This document shows positions 34,112 through 41,562 of a stretch of DNA of 64,000 bases, in pieces; within the stretch, counting starts at the first letter, position 1; every line of letters begins with the position of its first letter. The notes beneath the pieces were generated by a model. That model saw only the letters and a program-made list of their open reading frames with translations. It did not search any database and was not told where the DNA came from. Made by a program: the position numbers and the translations under genes. Source of the DNA: Nitrosopumilus sp. (GTDB lineage: Archaea > Thermoproteota > Nitrososphaeria > Nitrososphaerales > Nitrosopumilaceae); contig NZ_JAILWM010000001.1 of the NCBI RefSeq assembly GCF_025698945.1, positions 372,001 to 436,000 on the forward strand, given 5' to 3'.

Positions 34112-34510
34112 ATGATATATTCCGTGAAGCAATACAGTATTCTAATTGGCATTGGTATTGCGGCTATTGGTATAATGGCAGCTATTTTTGGTTCTGATAT
34201 TTTGAAATTATCTATCTCGACTCAGGAATATGACATATTTGTTGATCCAATTTTAGATAAACAAAATTTGTTTGTAATGGGAAGAGTTACAATACAAAAT
34301 ACAGGATCACAACCCCTAACTAATGTTCGTGTTAATTTTGGTTCAGGCGATACACTAGATCTTGGAACAATCAAAGCTGGGCAAAAAATTATAGTCTCAC
34401 CTCCTCCTGAAAACCCTATGGAATATGTAATGATATCTGCTGATAATGATATTTTTGTAAACAAGGCATACCGAGAGATGCCAAAGATGGTCGGCATGAT
34501 GGGCTCATGA
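34112..34510 (+). CDS. Membrane-anchored beta-domain protein
   Basis: 132 aa. One N-terminal helix (ILIGIGIAAIGIMAAIFGSD) anchors an extracytoplasmic domain with LFVMGRVTIQNTGSQPLTNV and GDTLDLGTIKAGQKIIVSPP, a CARDB/Ig-like beta sandwich. No catalytic residues. Ends with Met-rich EMPKMVGMMGS, which might bind copper. 45 bp before purC. Confidence 0.6.
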   Translation: MIYSVKQYSILIGIGIAAIGIMAAIFGSDILKLSISTQEYDIFVDPILDKQNLFVMGRVTIQNTGSQPLTNVRVNFGSGDTLDLGTIKAGQKIIVSPPPENPMEYVMISADNDIFVNKAYREMPKMVGMMGS

Positions 34511-34555
34511 CCTTTTTGCTAGCAGTTAAATTCCGTGGCTTTCTAGTCTGAATGC

Positions 34556-35380
34556 TTGAAGTTTCTTACAAGTGGTAAAGTAAAGGATCTTTATGATGTA
34601 GATGAAACTACTCTAGTCTTCAAATTCTCTGATAGGGTATCAGCTTATGATGTTAAATTCAGACAGAATATCCCAAAAAAAGGGGAGGTTCTTTGCAAAT
34701 TTGCCGAATTTTGGTTCAATGAATTACCTGTTCCAAACCATTTCGTGAAAAGAAAATCAGATACTGAAATCATTGTCAAAAAAATGAAAATGCTTCCAAT
34801 GGAATGCGTGGTTAGAGGTTATTTTTATGGAAGCCTGGTAAATCGCTGGAAAAACGGCCAAGTCACACTTCCTGATGGGACAGATACTACACTTGCAGCA
34901 AAACTTCTAGAGCCTATTTTTGATCCTACCACAAAATCTGAGCACGACATTCCAGTAAATAAGACAAAAGCATTGGCAATGAATTTGGTCTCTAAGGAGC
35001 AGTTTAACTGGCTTGAAAAAACATCTATTGACATTTACAAAAAGATGGCAGAAATTGCTGATAATGCAGGATTTATTCTGGCTGACTTGAAATTAGAATT
35101 CGGATTACTTGATGGAAAAATTACTTTGGGTGACTCTATTGGGCCTGATGAGTATCGACTATGGCCAAAAGATTCCTTCCAGGTTGGTAAAATTCAAGAG
35201 GCATATGACAAACAGCTTTTACGTGACTGGCTAACTGCAAACGGATATCAAAAACAATTTGAAGATGATCGTGAGCAAGGAAAAGAACCTGTTGCTCCAG
35301 ACATTCCTGAGGATGTAATTAAGAAAATGACTGAGCGCTATGTTATAGCATATGAAAAACTTACAGGTAATACTCTTTAG
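34556..35380 (+). CDS. purC: PurC, SAICAR synthase
   Basis: 274 aa. LTSGKVKDLYDVDETTLVFK, FSDRVSAYDV and the MECVVRGYFYGSL block are characteristic, as is LADLKLEFGLLDGKITLGD. It ligates aspartate to CAIR with ATP, step 7 of purine synthesis. TTG start at 34556 preserves the expected N-terminus; an ATG at 34552 is out of frame. Confidence 0.93.
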   Translation: MKFLTSGKVKDLYDVDETTLVFKFSDRVSAYDVKFRQNIPKKGEVLCKFAEFWFNELPVPNHFVKRKSDTEIIVKKMKMLPMECVVRGYFYGSLVNRWKNGQVTLPDGTDTTLAAKLLEPIFDPTTKSEHDIPVNKTKALAMNLVSKEQFNWLEKTSIDIYKKMAEIADNAGFILADLKLEFGLLDGKITLGDSIGPDEYRLWPKDSFQVGKIQEAYDKQLLRDWLTANGYQKQFEDDREQGKEPVAPDIPEDVIKKMTERYVIAYEKLTGNTL

Positions 35381-35401
35381 TGGATAAATTATACATTGAT
35401 C

Positions 35402-35707
35402 ATGCAAACATCTGAAGATAAAAAAGAACTTGAGACACTTTTAAACATTGTAATCAATCAAATCCCTTCATACTCTAACATGGTAAACTCAGCAAACTGG
35501 GATGTTGATATTCATGACTGCATTTTTGGAATGGTATATCATTCATTTGTTGCAAAATCAACTGATTACATGAATAACAAACTTACTGATAACAATCTTC
35601 CGCGAAATGCTGAATCCACATTTGAGATGATGAATTTAATTTCTGAGGTCTTCAATGAAAGACTGGCTGACATTAGACAAGCCATTGTTTCTGCATCTAA
35701 TCTATAA
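35402..35707 (+). CDS. Hypothetical protein
   Basis: 101 aa from the ATG at 35402. Helical: ELETLLNIVINQIPSYSNMV, DIHDCIFGMVYHSFVAKSTD and MMNLISEVFNERLADIRQAI. Soluble. 21 bp after purC on the same strand. No family recognised. Confidence 0.55.
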   Translation: MQTSEDKKELETLLNIVINQIPSYSNMVNSANWDVDIHDCIFGMVYHSFVAKSTDYMNNKLTDNNLPRNAESTFEMMNLISEVFNERLADIRQAIVSASNL

Positions 35708-35840
35708 TCTGTTCCTGACCATTATTTTTCAACTCGAATTGCATATTTGATTTTTCCAAAAAATATCTCCTGATAGGTATTTTGACAACATAAATTTTCA
35801 AAGCTGGCATTTTTTGATATTTTCTAATATTTTTCAAACC

Positions 35841-35956
35841 ACTACAAGAATTATTCAACCCAAACTAAATTGATTGTAGTGCTATCAATAATACTGATTG
35901 CATTACAATAAATCTTGTAATGATAACAATACATTTGACATCGCTACAAGAATTAT
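35841..35956. promoter_or_regulatory. Intergenic region with TACAA inverted and direct repeats
   Basis: The gap 35708-36038 (331 bp) holds no gene. It contains CATTACAA-N6-TTGTAATG (35901-35922, perfect 8-bp arms), actacaa (35841-35847) facing ttgtagt (35874-35880), and a 13-bp direct repeat ctacaagaattat at 35842-35854 and 35944-35956. All share the half-site TACAA. It precedes the winged-helix gene at 36039, so an operator cluster for that or another dimeric regulator is plausible. Confidence 0.45.
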
Positions 35957-36038
35957 CAGAGTATACAAAAATTGATGCGATTAGACAAAAAAATATGATA
36001 CAAGTAACTTTTAGATCAGATGTAGAGGTAGATTCAGT

Positions 36039-36542
36039 ATGTCTACACTATTAGAAAAGCAAATCAAGGTAAATCGAATTGTTACAACAAGTATTGAACA
36101 TGCACGAGCAATAGAAGACCCTGCACGCGCAAAAATTGTGGAAATTTTGTATCACCAAGCATTGTCTGCTGACCAAATTTCAACTGCTCTAAAAAAGAGC
36201 GGATTTAAAAAAGCGCTAACAACAGTCAGACACCACCTGGAAATTCTAAAAGAATCTGGATTGATAGAGATTGCAAAAATTGAAGAATCTCGTGGTGCTA
36301 TCACAAAATATTATAGCACATCAACAAAACTACTGGACTTTGAAACTCCTGAAAACTTTGACTCGACGTATTCAAAAATCATTGACAATACATCTGTCAA
36401 AATTGAAAAGATTCTCAAAGGCCTTGCTCCAAAAACCTCCAAGACTAAAGGCAAACAATCCCAAGAATATTCTCAATATCTAGTTATGGAGATAATGAAT
36501 AGGGCGATGACAAACGTATTGGAAAATTCAAGCAAAAAGTAA
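36039..36542 (+). CDS. Winged-helix (ArsR-like) transcriptional regulator
   Basis: 167 aa. HARAIEDPARAKIVEILYHQ is helix 1-2 of an ArsR-type domain, ALTTVRHHLEILKESGLIEI the recognition helix, and SRGAITKYYSTSTKLL the wing. The C-terminal part is helical, with a Lys-rich linker GLAPKTSKTKGKQSQEY. A tagaggtag sequence 13 nt before the ATG may act as ribosome-binding site. Repeats upstream (35841-35956) are candidate operators. Confidence 0.8.
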   Translation: MSTLLEKQIKVNRIVTTSIEHARAIEDPARAKIVEILYHQALSADQISTALKKSGFKKALTTVRHHLEILKESGLIEIAKIEESRGAITKYYSTSTKLLDFETPENFDSTYSKIIDNTSVKIEKILKGLAPKTSKTKGKQSQEYSQYLVMEIMNRAMTNVLENSSKK

Positions 36543-36580
36543 TCGGTAAAACCTAAGTATTTCTTAAATTGATATTTGAC

Positions 36581-36895
36581 ATGGTACGTGTTTTCTATTC
36601 TCAAAAAACAGAGGATCTTATCCAAAAGATGACACTGATTAATTGGAGATCACATGTACAAAATGATCTAACACAAGAACATCAGAACATGTCAGATAAT
36701 TGGAAAATGTGTGCGATTGGCGAGAGAATTCGTATTGAAGGTCGTGATCTTGAATCAATAAAAGATCTGTCGCCTGAGGCGATCAGACTAGGATACGAGT
36801 TTTCAGTTGCTATGCAAGAAAAAGATAACGAAAAAGCATTAGAAATCATTACAATGATAGAAAAACTGCCAACTATATGGCGTGATGAAAATTGA
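36581..36895 (+). CDS. Hypothetical protein
   Basis: 104 aa from the ATG at 36581. WRSHVQNDLTQEHQNMSDNW, RIRIEGRDLESIKDLSPEAI and YEFSVAMQEKDNEKALEIIT. Helical; no known domain. Its end overlaps the next gene by 4 bp, so the two are translationally coupled. Confidence 0.55.
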   Translation: MVRVFYSQKTEDLIQKMTLINWRSHVQNDLTQEHQNMSDNWKMCAIGERIRIEGRDLESIKDLSPEAIRLGYEFSVAMQEKDNEKALEIITMIEKLPTIWRDEN

Positions 36896-37299
36896 TTGAT
36901 CAAAAAGTTGTAAAACTGTTTTCAGAAAAAAATTTAGTGTTTATTGCAACAATAATGCAAGATGGTTCACCACAAGTATCTCCGGTATGGGCAAACTTTG
37001 AAAACGAATACATTTTGATTAATACTGCAGAAGGTAGAATCAAACACAAAAACATTTTACGTGATCCTCGTGTTGCAGTTTCTGTTGTATCAAAAGATAA
37101 TCCTCTTGATATGACAACAATTCGTGGAATTGTTGAACAAATAATTCCTGATTATGATTACAAGCATGCAGACAAACTTACACTACAATACATGGGATTA
37201 GATCATTATCCATTCAAACGAGATGGTGAAAAAAGAATTATTTTAAAAATAAAACCAAACAAAATTTTTGTTTTGCCTGAATTAAAAATGAATGAATAA
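36892..37299 (+). CDS. PPOX-class flavin/F420-dependent oxidoreductase family protein
   Basis: 135 aa split beta-barrel protein. FIATIMQDGSPQVSPVWANF and ILINTAEGRIKHKNILRDPR are typical for pyridoxamine-phosphate-oxidase-like enzymes that bind FMN or F420, and VAVSVVSKDNPLDMTTIRGI follows. TTG start at 36892, overlapping the upstream gene. The substrate is unknown. A 32-bp palindrome begins at its last stop-codon base. Confidence 0.8.
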   Translation: MIDQKVVKLFSEKNLVFIATIMQDGSPQVSPVWANFENEYILINTAEGRIKHKNILRDPRVAVSVVSKDNPLDMTTIRGIVEQIIPDYDYKHADKLTLQYMGLDHYPFKRDGEKRIILKIKPNKIFVLPELKMNE

Positions 37300-37330
37300 A
37301 ATGTTTCTAAACTCGAGTTTAGAAACATTT
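37299..37330. repeat. 32-bp perfect palindrome (copy 1 of a four-member family)
   Basis: Perfect dyad centred between 37314 and 37315, with 16-bp arms and no loop; the core is CTAAACTCGAGTTTAG. It starts at the last base of the stop codon of the gene at 36892 and lies between two convergent genes. The same 22-bp core recurs at 40843, 41470 and 41537. It could act as a bidirectional terminator or as the site of a dimeric DNA-binding protein. Confidence 0.8.
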
Positions 37331-37374
37331 GAAAAATAAAATAAATGAGTTAAGAAAAAAGTTAGCAGGACAGC

Positions 37375-37716
37375 TTAACGTCGACGTTTAGCTGCCTTTC
37401 TCTTTGGAGCGGCTCTGCGTTTAGCTGCCTTTCTCTTTGGAGCTGCTTTTTTAGCTGCAGTTCTTCTCTTTGGAGCGGCTCTGCGTTTAGCTGCCTTTCT
37501 CTTTGGAGCTGCTTTTTTAGCTGCAGTTCTTCTCTTTGGAGCGGCTCTTCGCTTTGCTCCACCACTTCGAGTTGCTGCTGCTTTTCGTGCTGCTGCTTTT
37601 CTCTTTCGAGATGCAGCTGCTTTTGCTGCTTCAGCTGCTTTTTTAGCTGCATTTCTCTTTCGAGTACGTGCTGCTTTTTTAGCTGCTTCTGCGCGTTTGG
37701 CTTTAGATATTGCCAT
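37375..37716 (-). CDS. Lys/Arg/Ala-rich histone H1-like protein
   Basis: 113 aa from the ATG at 37716 (MAISKAKRAEAAKKAARTRK). Composition is almost only Ala, Lys and Arg, as in histone H1 tails and bacterial HU/Hc1-type extensions. From about residue 57 a 22-residue unit (AAPKRRTAAKKAAPKRK plus AAKRR) occurs twice and then in part. Expected to be unfolded and DNA binding. The repeated DNA may change length by slippage. No globular domain is present. Confidence 0.7.
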   Translation of the reverse strand: MAISKAKRAEAAKKAARTRKRNAAKKAAEAAKAAASRKRKAAARKAAATRSGGAKRRAAPKRRTAAKKAAPKRKAAKRRAAPKRRTAAKKAAPKRKAAKRRAAPKRKAAKRRR

Positions 37717-37818
37717 AATATTTTTCAAAAGTTATTAGTGTTATATGGTAAAAGTCACACATTACTACGTAATCTATAGTAAAATTTGACACATTTTTTT
37801 CATTTTAGAAAATTGCGA

Positions 37819-38367
37819 TCAACAATTTGTTATACAAACAACAGCTGTATCAACTGTTGATTGTTCTTTTTGTGGTCTGATAATTATTTTGTATTTTTTT
37901 TCTTCATCAAATGGAATATCAAACTGTGTTGTCTTTTCTACTGGTTTGTTTGGCTCTAACCATTCTAACAACAAGTCTTTTGAAGAAAACTCTCCATAAA
38001 CTGCTTCGTGTTTTTGATCTTTTTCATCAACTAGGTAAAATTGTCCTCCTGATAGCAGTGTTTTTTCATCTCCGTTGTTTTTTGCAGTGATTCCGATCTT
38101 AACAAATGTATTTTCTGGTGAGACTTCTTTGTTTCCTTCATTTGTTCCCTCAAATGTAATGATATATTCCACTGGACCTACTGTTATTGGTTGTCCAGAT
38201 ACTGTTTCAATAAAATTAGTCTGATATTGTGTGTACATGTACATTGCAGCACCCATTGATGCAATAATTGCACCAATAACAATAACAACTCCAAGTCCTG
38301 CCATGAAAAACCTGACTTTTTTTGGTATATAGTTGAAACGAAAGTAGAGGAATTTGAATAAAATCAT
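37819..38367 (-). CDS. Membrane-anchored DUF4352-like protein
   Basis: 182 aa (an inner ATG at 38304, MAGLGVVIVIGAIIASMG, is the other possible start). One N-terminal membrane helix, then an extracytoplasmic Ig-like domain: FVKIGITAKNNGDEKTLLSG, FYLVDEKDQKHEAVYGEFSS and a final strand KYKIIIRPQKE, which match DUF4352. Two Cys near the C-terminus (VVCITNC) may form a disulphide. Function unknown. Confidence 0.65.
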   Translation of the reverse strand: MILFKFLYFRFNYIPKKVRFFMAGLGVVIVIGAIIASMGAAMYMYTQYQTNFIETVSGQPITVGPVEYIITFEGTNEGNKEVSPENTFVKIGITAKNNGDEKTLLSGGQFYLVDEKDQKHEAVYGEFSSKDLLLEWLEPNKPVEKTTQFDIPFDEEKKYKIIIRPQKEQSTVDTAVVCITNC

Positions 38368-38656
38368 ATCATAAAGCGTTTATGACTTTTATCAGAATTA
38401 TGGTTGTTTATTGGCAGATCGCTAAAAATAGTTCAAAAATCCCTACCTAGTCATGTTTACTAGTAATCAATCTGAATTTGTAATCTTTTTAGAACATATT
38501 GTAGTTATTTACAAAAATTTCCTAGTATAATTAGATCAAACTTGGGGTTGTTTATTGGTCTCGTTATTTAATCTTGTTTTTATGGGATTTTATGTTTGTA
38601 ATATTTTCATATTACGCACAGTTACTCTTTTATTTCTCATGTTTGGGACTTGTACC

Positions 38657-39307
38657 ATGAACAAAACTGTTCTATTCGGAGCAACAATCACAGCAACTTT
38701 TGCAGTATTGATGTTTGCTACCCCTTTGGCATCAGCTATTACTGGTTTAACTGGTGGTAGTTTGGATGTTACCGGTACAACCATTGATTCTGTAACTTTT
38801 GATGTGTCTCCAAACACACTTGGTGATGAATTTGGTGGCTATGGAGTTTTAACAGATGGAACTCTTGTAGTAGTTACCTCACATCAGGGAGTGTATGACA
38901 GTGAAGGCCAAACATATCCTAACAAACATGTAACTTTTGACGTATGTAATTATGGATTAGTTACTGCCGGATTTTGTGGACCTGAGTGGCATACTCACAT
39001 GGTAGATTTACAAGCAGATACTACTGGAACATGTAATGCTAACGTAAATGTTGGATTACCTGGATTAGAGGTTGCAAATCTTTCATGGGAAGAAGCTACA
39101 TCTCAATTAACTGTTGGAGCACAATCAATTACTGTGGAGAATGTTCCTTCTAGCCAAAACCTAATCAGTTCAATTTCAGGCCAATCTGAAACTTGGATTA
39201 CTGGGGCAATTGCTGGTGCATTAGTTGAATTTGATTTACGTGGTGCAGCAGATGGTAATGGAAACTTACATGTTTGCGTTGAAAACATCGCAGCAACAAT
39301 TCCATAA
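38657..39307 (+). CDS. Secreted beta-rich protein
   Basis: 216 aa from the ATG at 38657, about 25 nt after a cttttatttc TATA-like element; the open frame extends upstream to 38555 but that part is not needed. Signal peptide 1-27 (MNKTVLFGATITATFAVLMF, cut near LASA). The mature protein is Gly/Thr/Val-rich with four Cys and a His-containing segment PEWHTHMVDLQAD. No family recognised. Confidence 0.65.
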   Translation: MNKTVLFGATITATFAVLMFATPLASAITGLTGGSLDVTGTTIDSVTFDVSPNTLGDEFGGYGVLTDGTLVVVTSHQGVYDSEGQTYPNKHVTFDVCNYGLVTAGFCGPEWHTHMVDLQADTTGTCNANVNVGLPGLEVANLSWEEATSQLTVGAQSITVENVPSSQNLISSISGQSETWITGAIAGALVEFDLRGAADGNGNLHVCVENIAATIP

Positions 39308-39861
39308 TTCTATCTTTTTCTTTTATTTTTTCACTAATTTAGAGGGGTTTAGCTTTTACGCATGACAATAAAAGATCATACTAGTCTAGCTGGGAGAGCT
39401 TGGTGGATTGATGGTTGCATTTCATATATAGGCACAAGTGTTACACCCCCCCTCAAAACGCCTGTTTTTGAAAATTTCATAGTGTGCCTAAATACACTAA
39501 AATTCATGGGGGGTTTAACGCCTAGGCATAATTTTACAAAATTGCTCATTTTAGAAAGTTTTCTAAAATTGATGATATCCAGTTGGAAATTTGTACAAAC
39601 AAGTCCGATGAAAAAATTCTAAACGAATCAAAAGCATTGTTTGTTGATTCAAAGGATTGGTTAATTGTCGATTCATTGATCTGTAATATCCAACTATGCA
39701 TACATTTCTTATTCAAAATTATGATTTTACATCCTGCATGTGCATTTGGACACACATTTTTCTAGAATAAGGGGGGTATTTTCACCCCAAACATGTCATG
39801 ATTTTGGTATTTTTCTCATTTGTTGGTAATTTGACCTGTTTATGGTCTTTTAATAAGAGGT
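39308..39861. other. 554-bp gene-poor region with C/G-tracts and small hairpins
   Basis: No convincing protein gene. Contents: a TATA-like catatata (39423-39430); a run of seven C (39446-39452) that can pair with six G (39508-39513) around a small hairpin TAGTGT/ACACTA (39480-39499); and GGGGT-ATTTTC-ACCCC (39773-39788). An open frame about 39529-39765 gives FRKFSKIDDIQLEICTNKSD and lacks an ATG or a recognised homologue; it may be a gene remnant. A structured transcript is possible but weakly supported. Confidence 0.3.
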
Positions 39862-39963
39862 CTATGACATCTGTGTTTTTTGCTCTTTCAACTCATTATG
39901 AACAGTTTTTGCAATGAAATGTACTGCCAATACCAAACCAATCACTTTGAACATGTTATTCAT
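39862..39963 (-). CDS. Micro-operon ORF D: 33-aa membrane peptide
   Basis: ATG at 39963: MNNMFKVIGLVLAVHFIAKT with a short charged tail. One membrane helix. An AAGGAGGTC Shine-Dalgarno sequence sits 8-9 nt upstream, unusually strong for this genome. It overlaps the stop of ORF C by 8 nt. Last of four overlapping tiny ORFs. Confidence 0.45.
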   Translation of the reverse strand: MNNMFKVIGLVLAVHFIAKTVHNELKEQKTQMS

Positions 39964-40045
39964 CTGGTTTGACCTCCTTGGCATCATAGGTATCAAGAAT
40001 CTCGTCTATCATTTTGATGATGCTCAATTTTGAATCATCTCCCAT
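39956..40045 (-). CDS. Micro-operon ORF C: 29-aa acidic peptide
   Basis: ATG at 40045: MGDDSKLSIIKMIDEILDTY followed by DAKEVKPDE; a short amphipathic acidic helix. It overlaps ORF B by 22 nt and ORF D by 8 nt. No separate ribosome-binding sequence is obvious. Existence is supported mainly by the coupled arrangement. Confidence 0.35.
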   Translation of the reverse strand: MGDDSKLSIIKMIDEILDTYDAKEVKPDE

Positions 40046-40146
40046 TTTGTGGTAGCATTTTCTAGTCTTAGCTTGTTGACATTAATGCTGACATTTATCT
40101 CAAAATTCTTGGTCGCATGTCTGAAAAAAATATTGACAATGCTCAT
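40024..40146 (-). CDS. Micro-operon ORF B: 40-aa peptide
   Basis: ATG at 40146, sharing the ATGA junction with the stop of ORF A. Sequence MSIVNIFFRHATKNFEINVS then INVNKLRLENATTKWEMIQN; no membrane helix or known motif. The 4-nt stop/start overlap is the usual sign of coupled translation. Confidence 0.4.
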   Translation of the reverse strand: MSIVNIFFRHATKNFEINVSINVNKLRLENATTKWEMIQN

Positions 40147-40265
40147 TTCACAAACACCATTAAAGTTGCAATTGCGGTCAAGAGAAAAACCTTGTTTTTC
40201 GAAGCCTTGAATTTGAGAATCTGACTTTCTAGAAAGCCTGTTTTTGGTGAAATTATTGTTTTCAT
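40143..40265 (-). CDS. Micro-operon ORF A: 40-aa membrane peptide
   Basis: ATG at 40265, about 27 nt after a TTTTAAAT TATA-like element (leaderless arrangement). MKTIISPKTGFLESQILKFK, then a Lys-flanked hydrophobic end VFLLTAIATLMVFVK. First of four overlapping small ORFs. No family recognised. Confidence 0.4.
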   Translation of the reverse strand: MKTIISPKTGFLESQILKFKASKNKVFLLTAIATLMVFVK

Positions 40266-40326
40266 GATTGTATTATTTTGAATATTGGATTTAAAATCCG
40301 CGTAGGACTGATAAATTATCTATAAT

Positions 40327-40776
40327 CTAGAATGTCTTCATTAAAAATCTGGATGTTTTTTCATGCATTTCAGATACTTTGTCAATTGCATCAAACATTG
40401 TTTGTTGATTGATATTTTCTTTATTGTCAAGTACTACATACACTCCTATTTTCTGCTTTCCTTCTTCTGAGATGAACTTGTTAATTGCCTGAATAGAATA
40501 ACAATAATCATTAACTTTTTTCTCAAACCTCTCTTTTTCTGCCTCATTGAATCCAAGGTATCTTGAGATTTGATTATTTTTCATGACTACCTTTGCACCA
40601 ATTACAAGAATTCCTGGTTGTGATTTTGGCTCAAATACATCCATGGGGATGCCGTATTGCCCTGCATGTTTTATTAGAATTTGAAACGTATTTTCTGAAT
40701 TTTTTACCTCTTCAAAGGATAATCCTTCATGAATTAACCATCTCTCAACGTTATCTCGCATTCTCATCGCACTCAT
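40327..40776 (-). CDS. DUF2299-like archaeal protein
   Basis: 149 aa. N-terminus MRMRDNVERWLIHEGLSFEE, then FQILIKHAGQYGIPMDVFEP and GILVIGAKVVMKNN; the fold recalls the type III chaperone-like DUF2299 family (name from memory). The C-terminal half is helical with IGVYVVLDNKENINQQTM. An AGGTG sequence precedes the ATG at 40776. A 22-bp palindrome lies 67 nt upstream. Confidence 0.65.
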   Translation of the reverse strand: MSAMRMRDNVERWLIHEGLSFEEVKNSENTFQILIKHAGQYGIPMDVFEPKSQPGILVIGAKVVMKNNQISRYLGFNEAEKERFEKKVNDYCYSIQAINKFISEEGKQKIGVYVVLDNKENINQQTMFDAIDKVSEMHEKTSRFLMKTF

Positions 40777-40842
40777 GTTTTACACCTGATTTTAGTTCTA
40801 TATGATTCTAAATTTGATGATTACAAGTCTGAATTTTTAATG

Positions 40843-40864
40843 TTTCTAAATTCGAATTTAGAAA
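40843..40864. repeat. 22-bp perfect palindrome (copy 2)
   Basis: Perfect 11-bp arms centred between 40853 and 40854; core CTAAATTCGAATTTAG. Lies upstream of the DUF2299-like gene start (40776). Differs from copy 1 at only the two symmetric positions next to TCGA. Confidence 0.8.
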
Positions 40865-40891
40865 TAATGTAATCTTTTACCTGAAAAACAA

Positions 40892-41119
40892 CTAGATGTT
40901 TACATTAAATCCTGAATCCATACCTGGCACTGATGATGCAATCAAAATATTGAAAATGATTCCAGCTACCATCATTACTATCCCAAGAAATAAACAGTTC
41001 TTGGCCTTTCTTGGATCATCACGACGTAAAATAAAAAATGCTATTATCCCACCAATTAGTCCTAAAAAAAATGGCAACAAAAACCATGCATTGCTTCTTT
41101 GTTTTTCAGGAAATGACAT
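40892..41119 (-). CDS. Small membrane protein, two transmembrane segments
   Basis: 75 aa from the ATG at 41119 (MSFPEKQRSNAWFLLPFFLG); the longer frame to 41173 would run into the upstream gene. Helices WFLLPFFLGLIGGIIAFFIL and CLFLGIVMMVAGIIFNILIA flank the basic loop RRDDPRKAKN. 13 bp after the gene at 41133, so co-transcribed. Resembles small DUF4190-type membrane proteins, unproven. Confidence 0.6.
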   Translation of the reverse strand: MSFPEKQRSNAWFLLPFFLGLIGGIIAFFILRRDDPRKAKNCLFLGIVMMVAGIIFNILIASSVPGMDSGFNVNI

Positions 41120-41132
41120 CTTATTTTTGAAC

Positions 41133-41378
41133 TTATTTTGAAGCTGCTTTTTTCTGTATCTGTGTGATCTCAATTTCTACTGTTTCAAGTGGATCTTCTA
41201 CTTGATTTCGTCTAATTGAGAACATCTTGGGTTTTTCAAAGTCGTCAGTACAATCAGGACATGCATAAACTAAAACTCTGTGTTCATTTGGCGCCTTTGG
41301 ATTTGATAATCTAGGATAATACACCAATCTTGCACCACAATCAACACAATATCTGTTGGCCCTTCTAGTTCTGACCAA
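41133..41378 (-). CDS. Zinc-ribbon protein
   Basis: 81 aa from a TTG at 41378, with a GGAGG ribosome-binding sequence about 8 nt upstream that supports this start. Two Cys pairs, YCVDCGARLVYY and YACPDCTDDF, about 24 residues apart, make a zinc ribbon. The tail ETVEIEITQIQKKAASK is charged. Possibly a translation- or transcription-linked factor; no family named. Confidence 0.65.
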   Translation of the reverse strand: MVRTRRANRYCVDCGARLVYYPRLSNPKAPNEHRVLVYACPDCTDDFEKPKMFSIRRNQVEDPLETVEIEITQIQKKAASK

Positions 41379-41469
41379 TGTAAACCTCCTGCATTATACT
41401 AGATATGCGATCATCTATTAGATCTATGTTGTCTAATAGAGTAAACTAATTAGTATCAACCGATCAATC

Positions 41470-41491
41470 TTTCTAAATTCGAATTTAGAAA
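41470..41491. repeat. 22-bp perfect palindrome (copy 3)
   Basis: Perfect 11-bp arms centred between 41480 and 41481; same 22 bp as copy 2 (core CTAAATTCGAATTTAG). Lies 92 nt upstream of the zinc-ribbon gene start. Confidence 0.8.
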
Positions 41492-41536
41492 TATGATTAA
41501 TTTAAAATGTTGTGTTTTAACTTTGAAAAAATAATA

Positions 41537-41558
41537 TTTCAAAACTCGAGTTTAGAAA
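41537..41558. repeat. 22-bp palindrome with one mismatch (copy 4)
   Basis: Core AAAACTCGAGTTTAG, centred between 41547 and 41548; one arm pair (41541/41554) is mismatched. It lies 5 bp from the 3' end of tRNA-Asn. The CTCGAG centre matches copy 1. Confidence 0.7.
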
Positions 41559-41562
41559 CAAA

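Noticed and set aside
37375-37600. Regularly repeated DNA that could be taken for a CRISPR array
   Set aside because: Repeats are contiguous, encode protein in frame, and no unique spacers or cas genes are present.
37362-37652. 96-codon Gln/Leu/Glu-rich frame on the minus strand
   Set aside because: It is the alternate frame of the Ala/Lys/Arg repeat gene; the repetitive DNA keeps all frames open.
39362-39622. Open plus-strand frame of 86 codons (MTIKDHTSLAGRAWW)
   Set aside because: Composition is atypical, it runs through the C-tract and hairpin region, and no domain or promoter geometry supports it.
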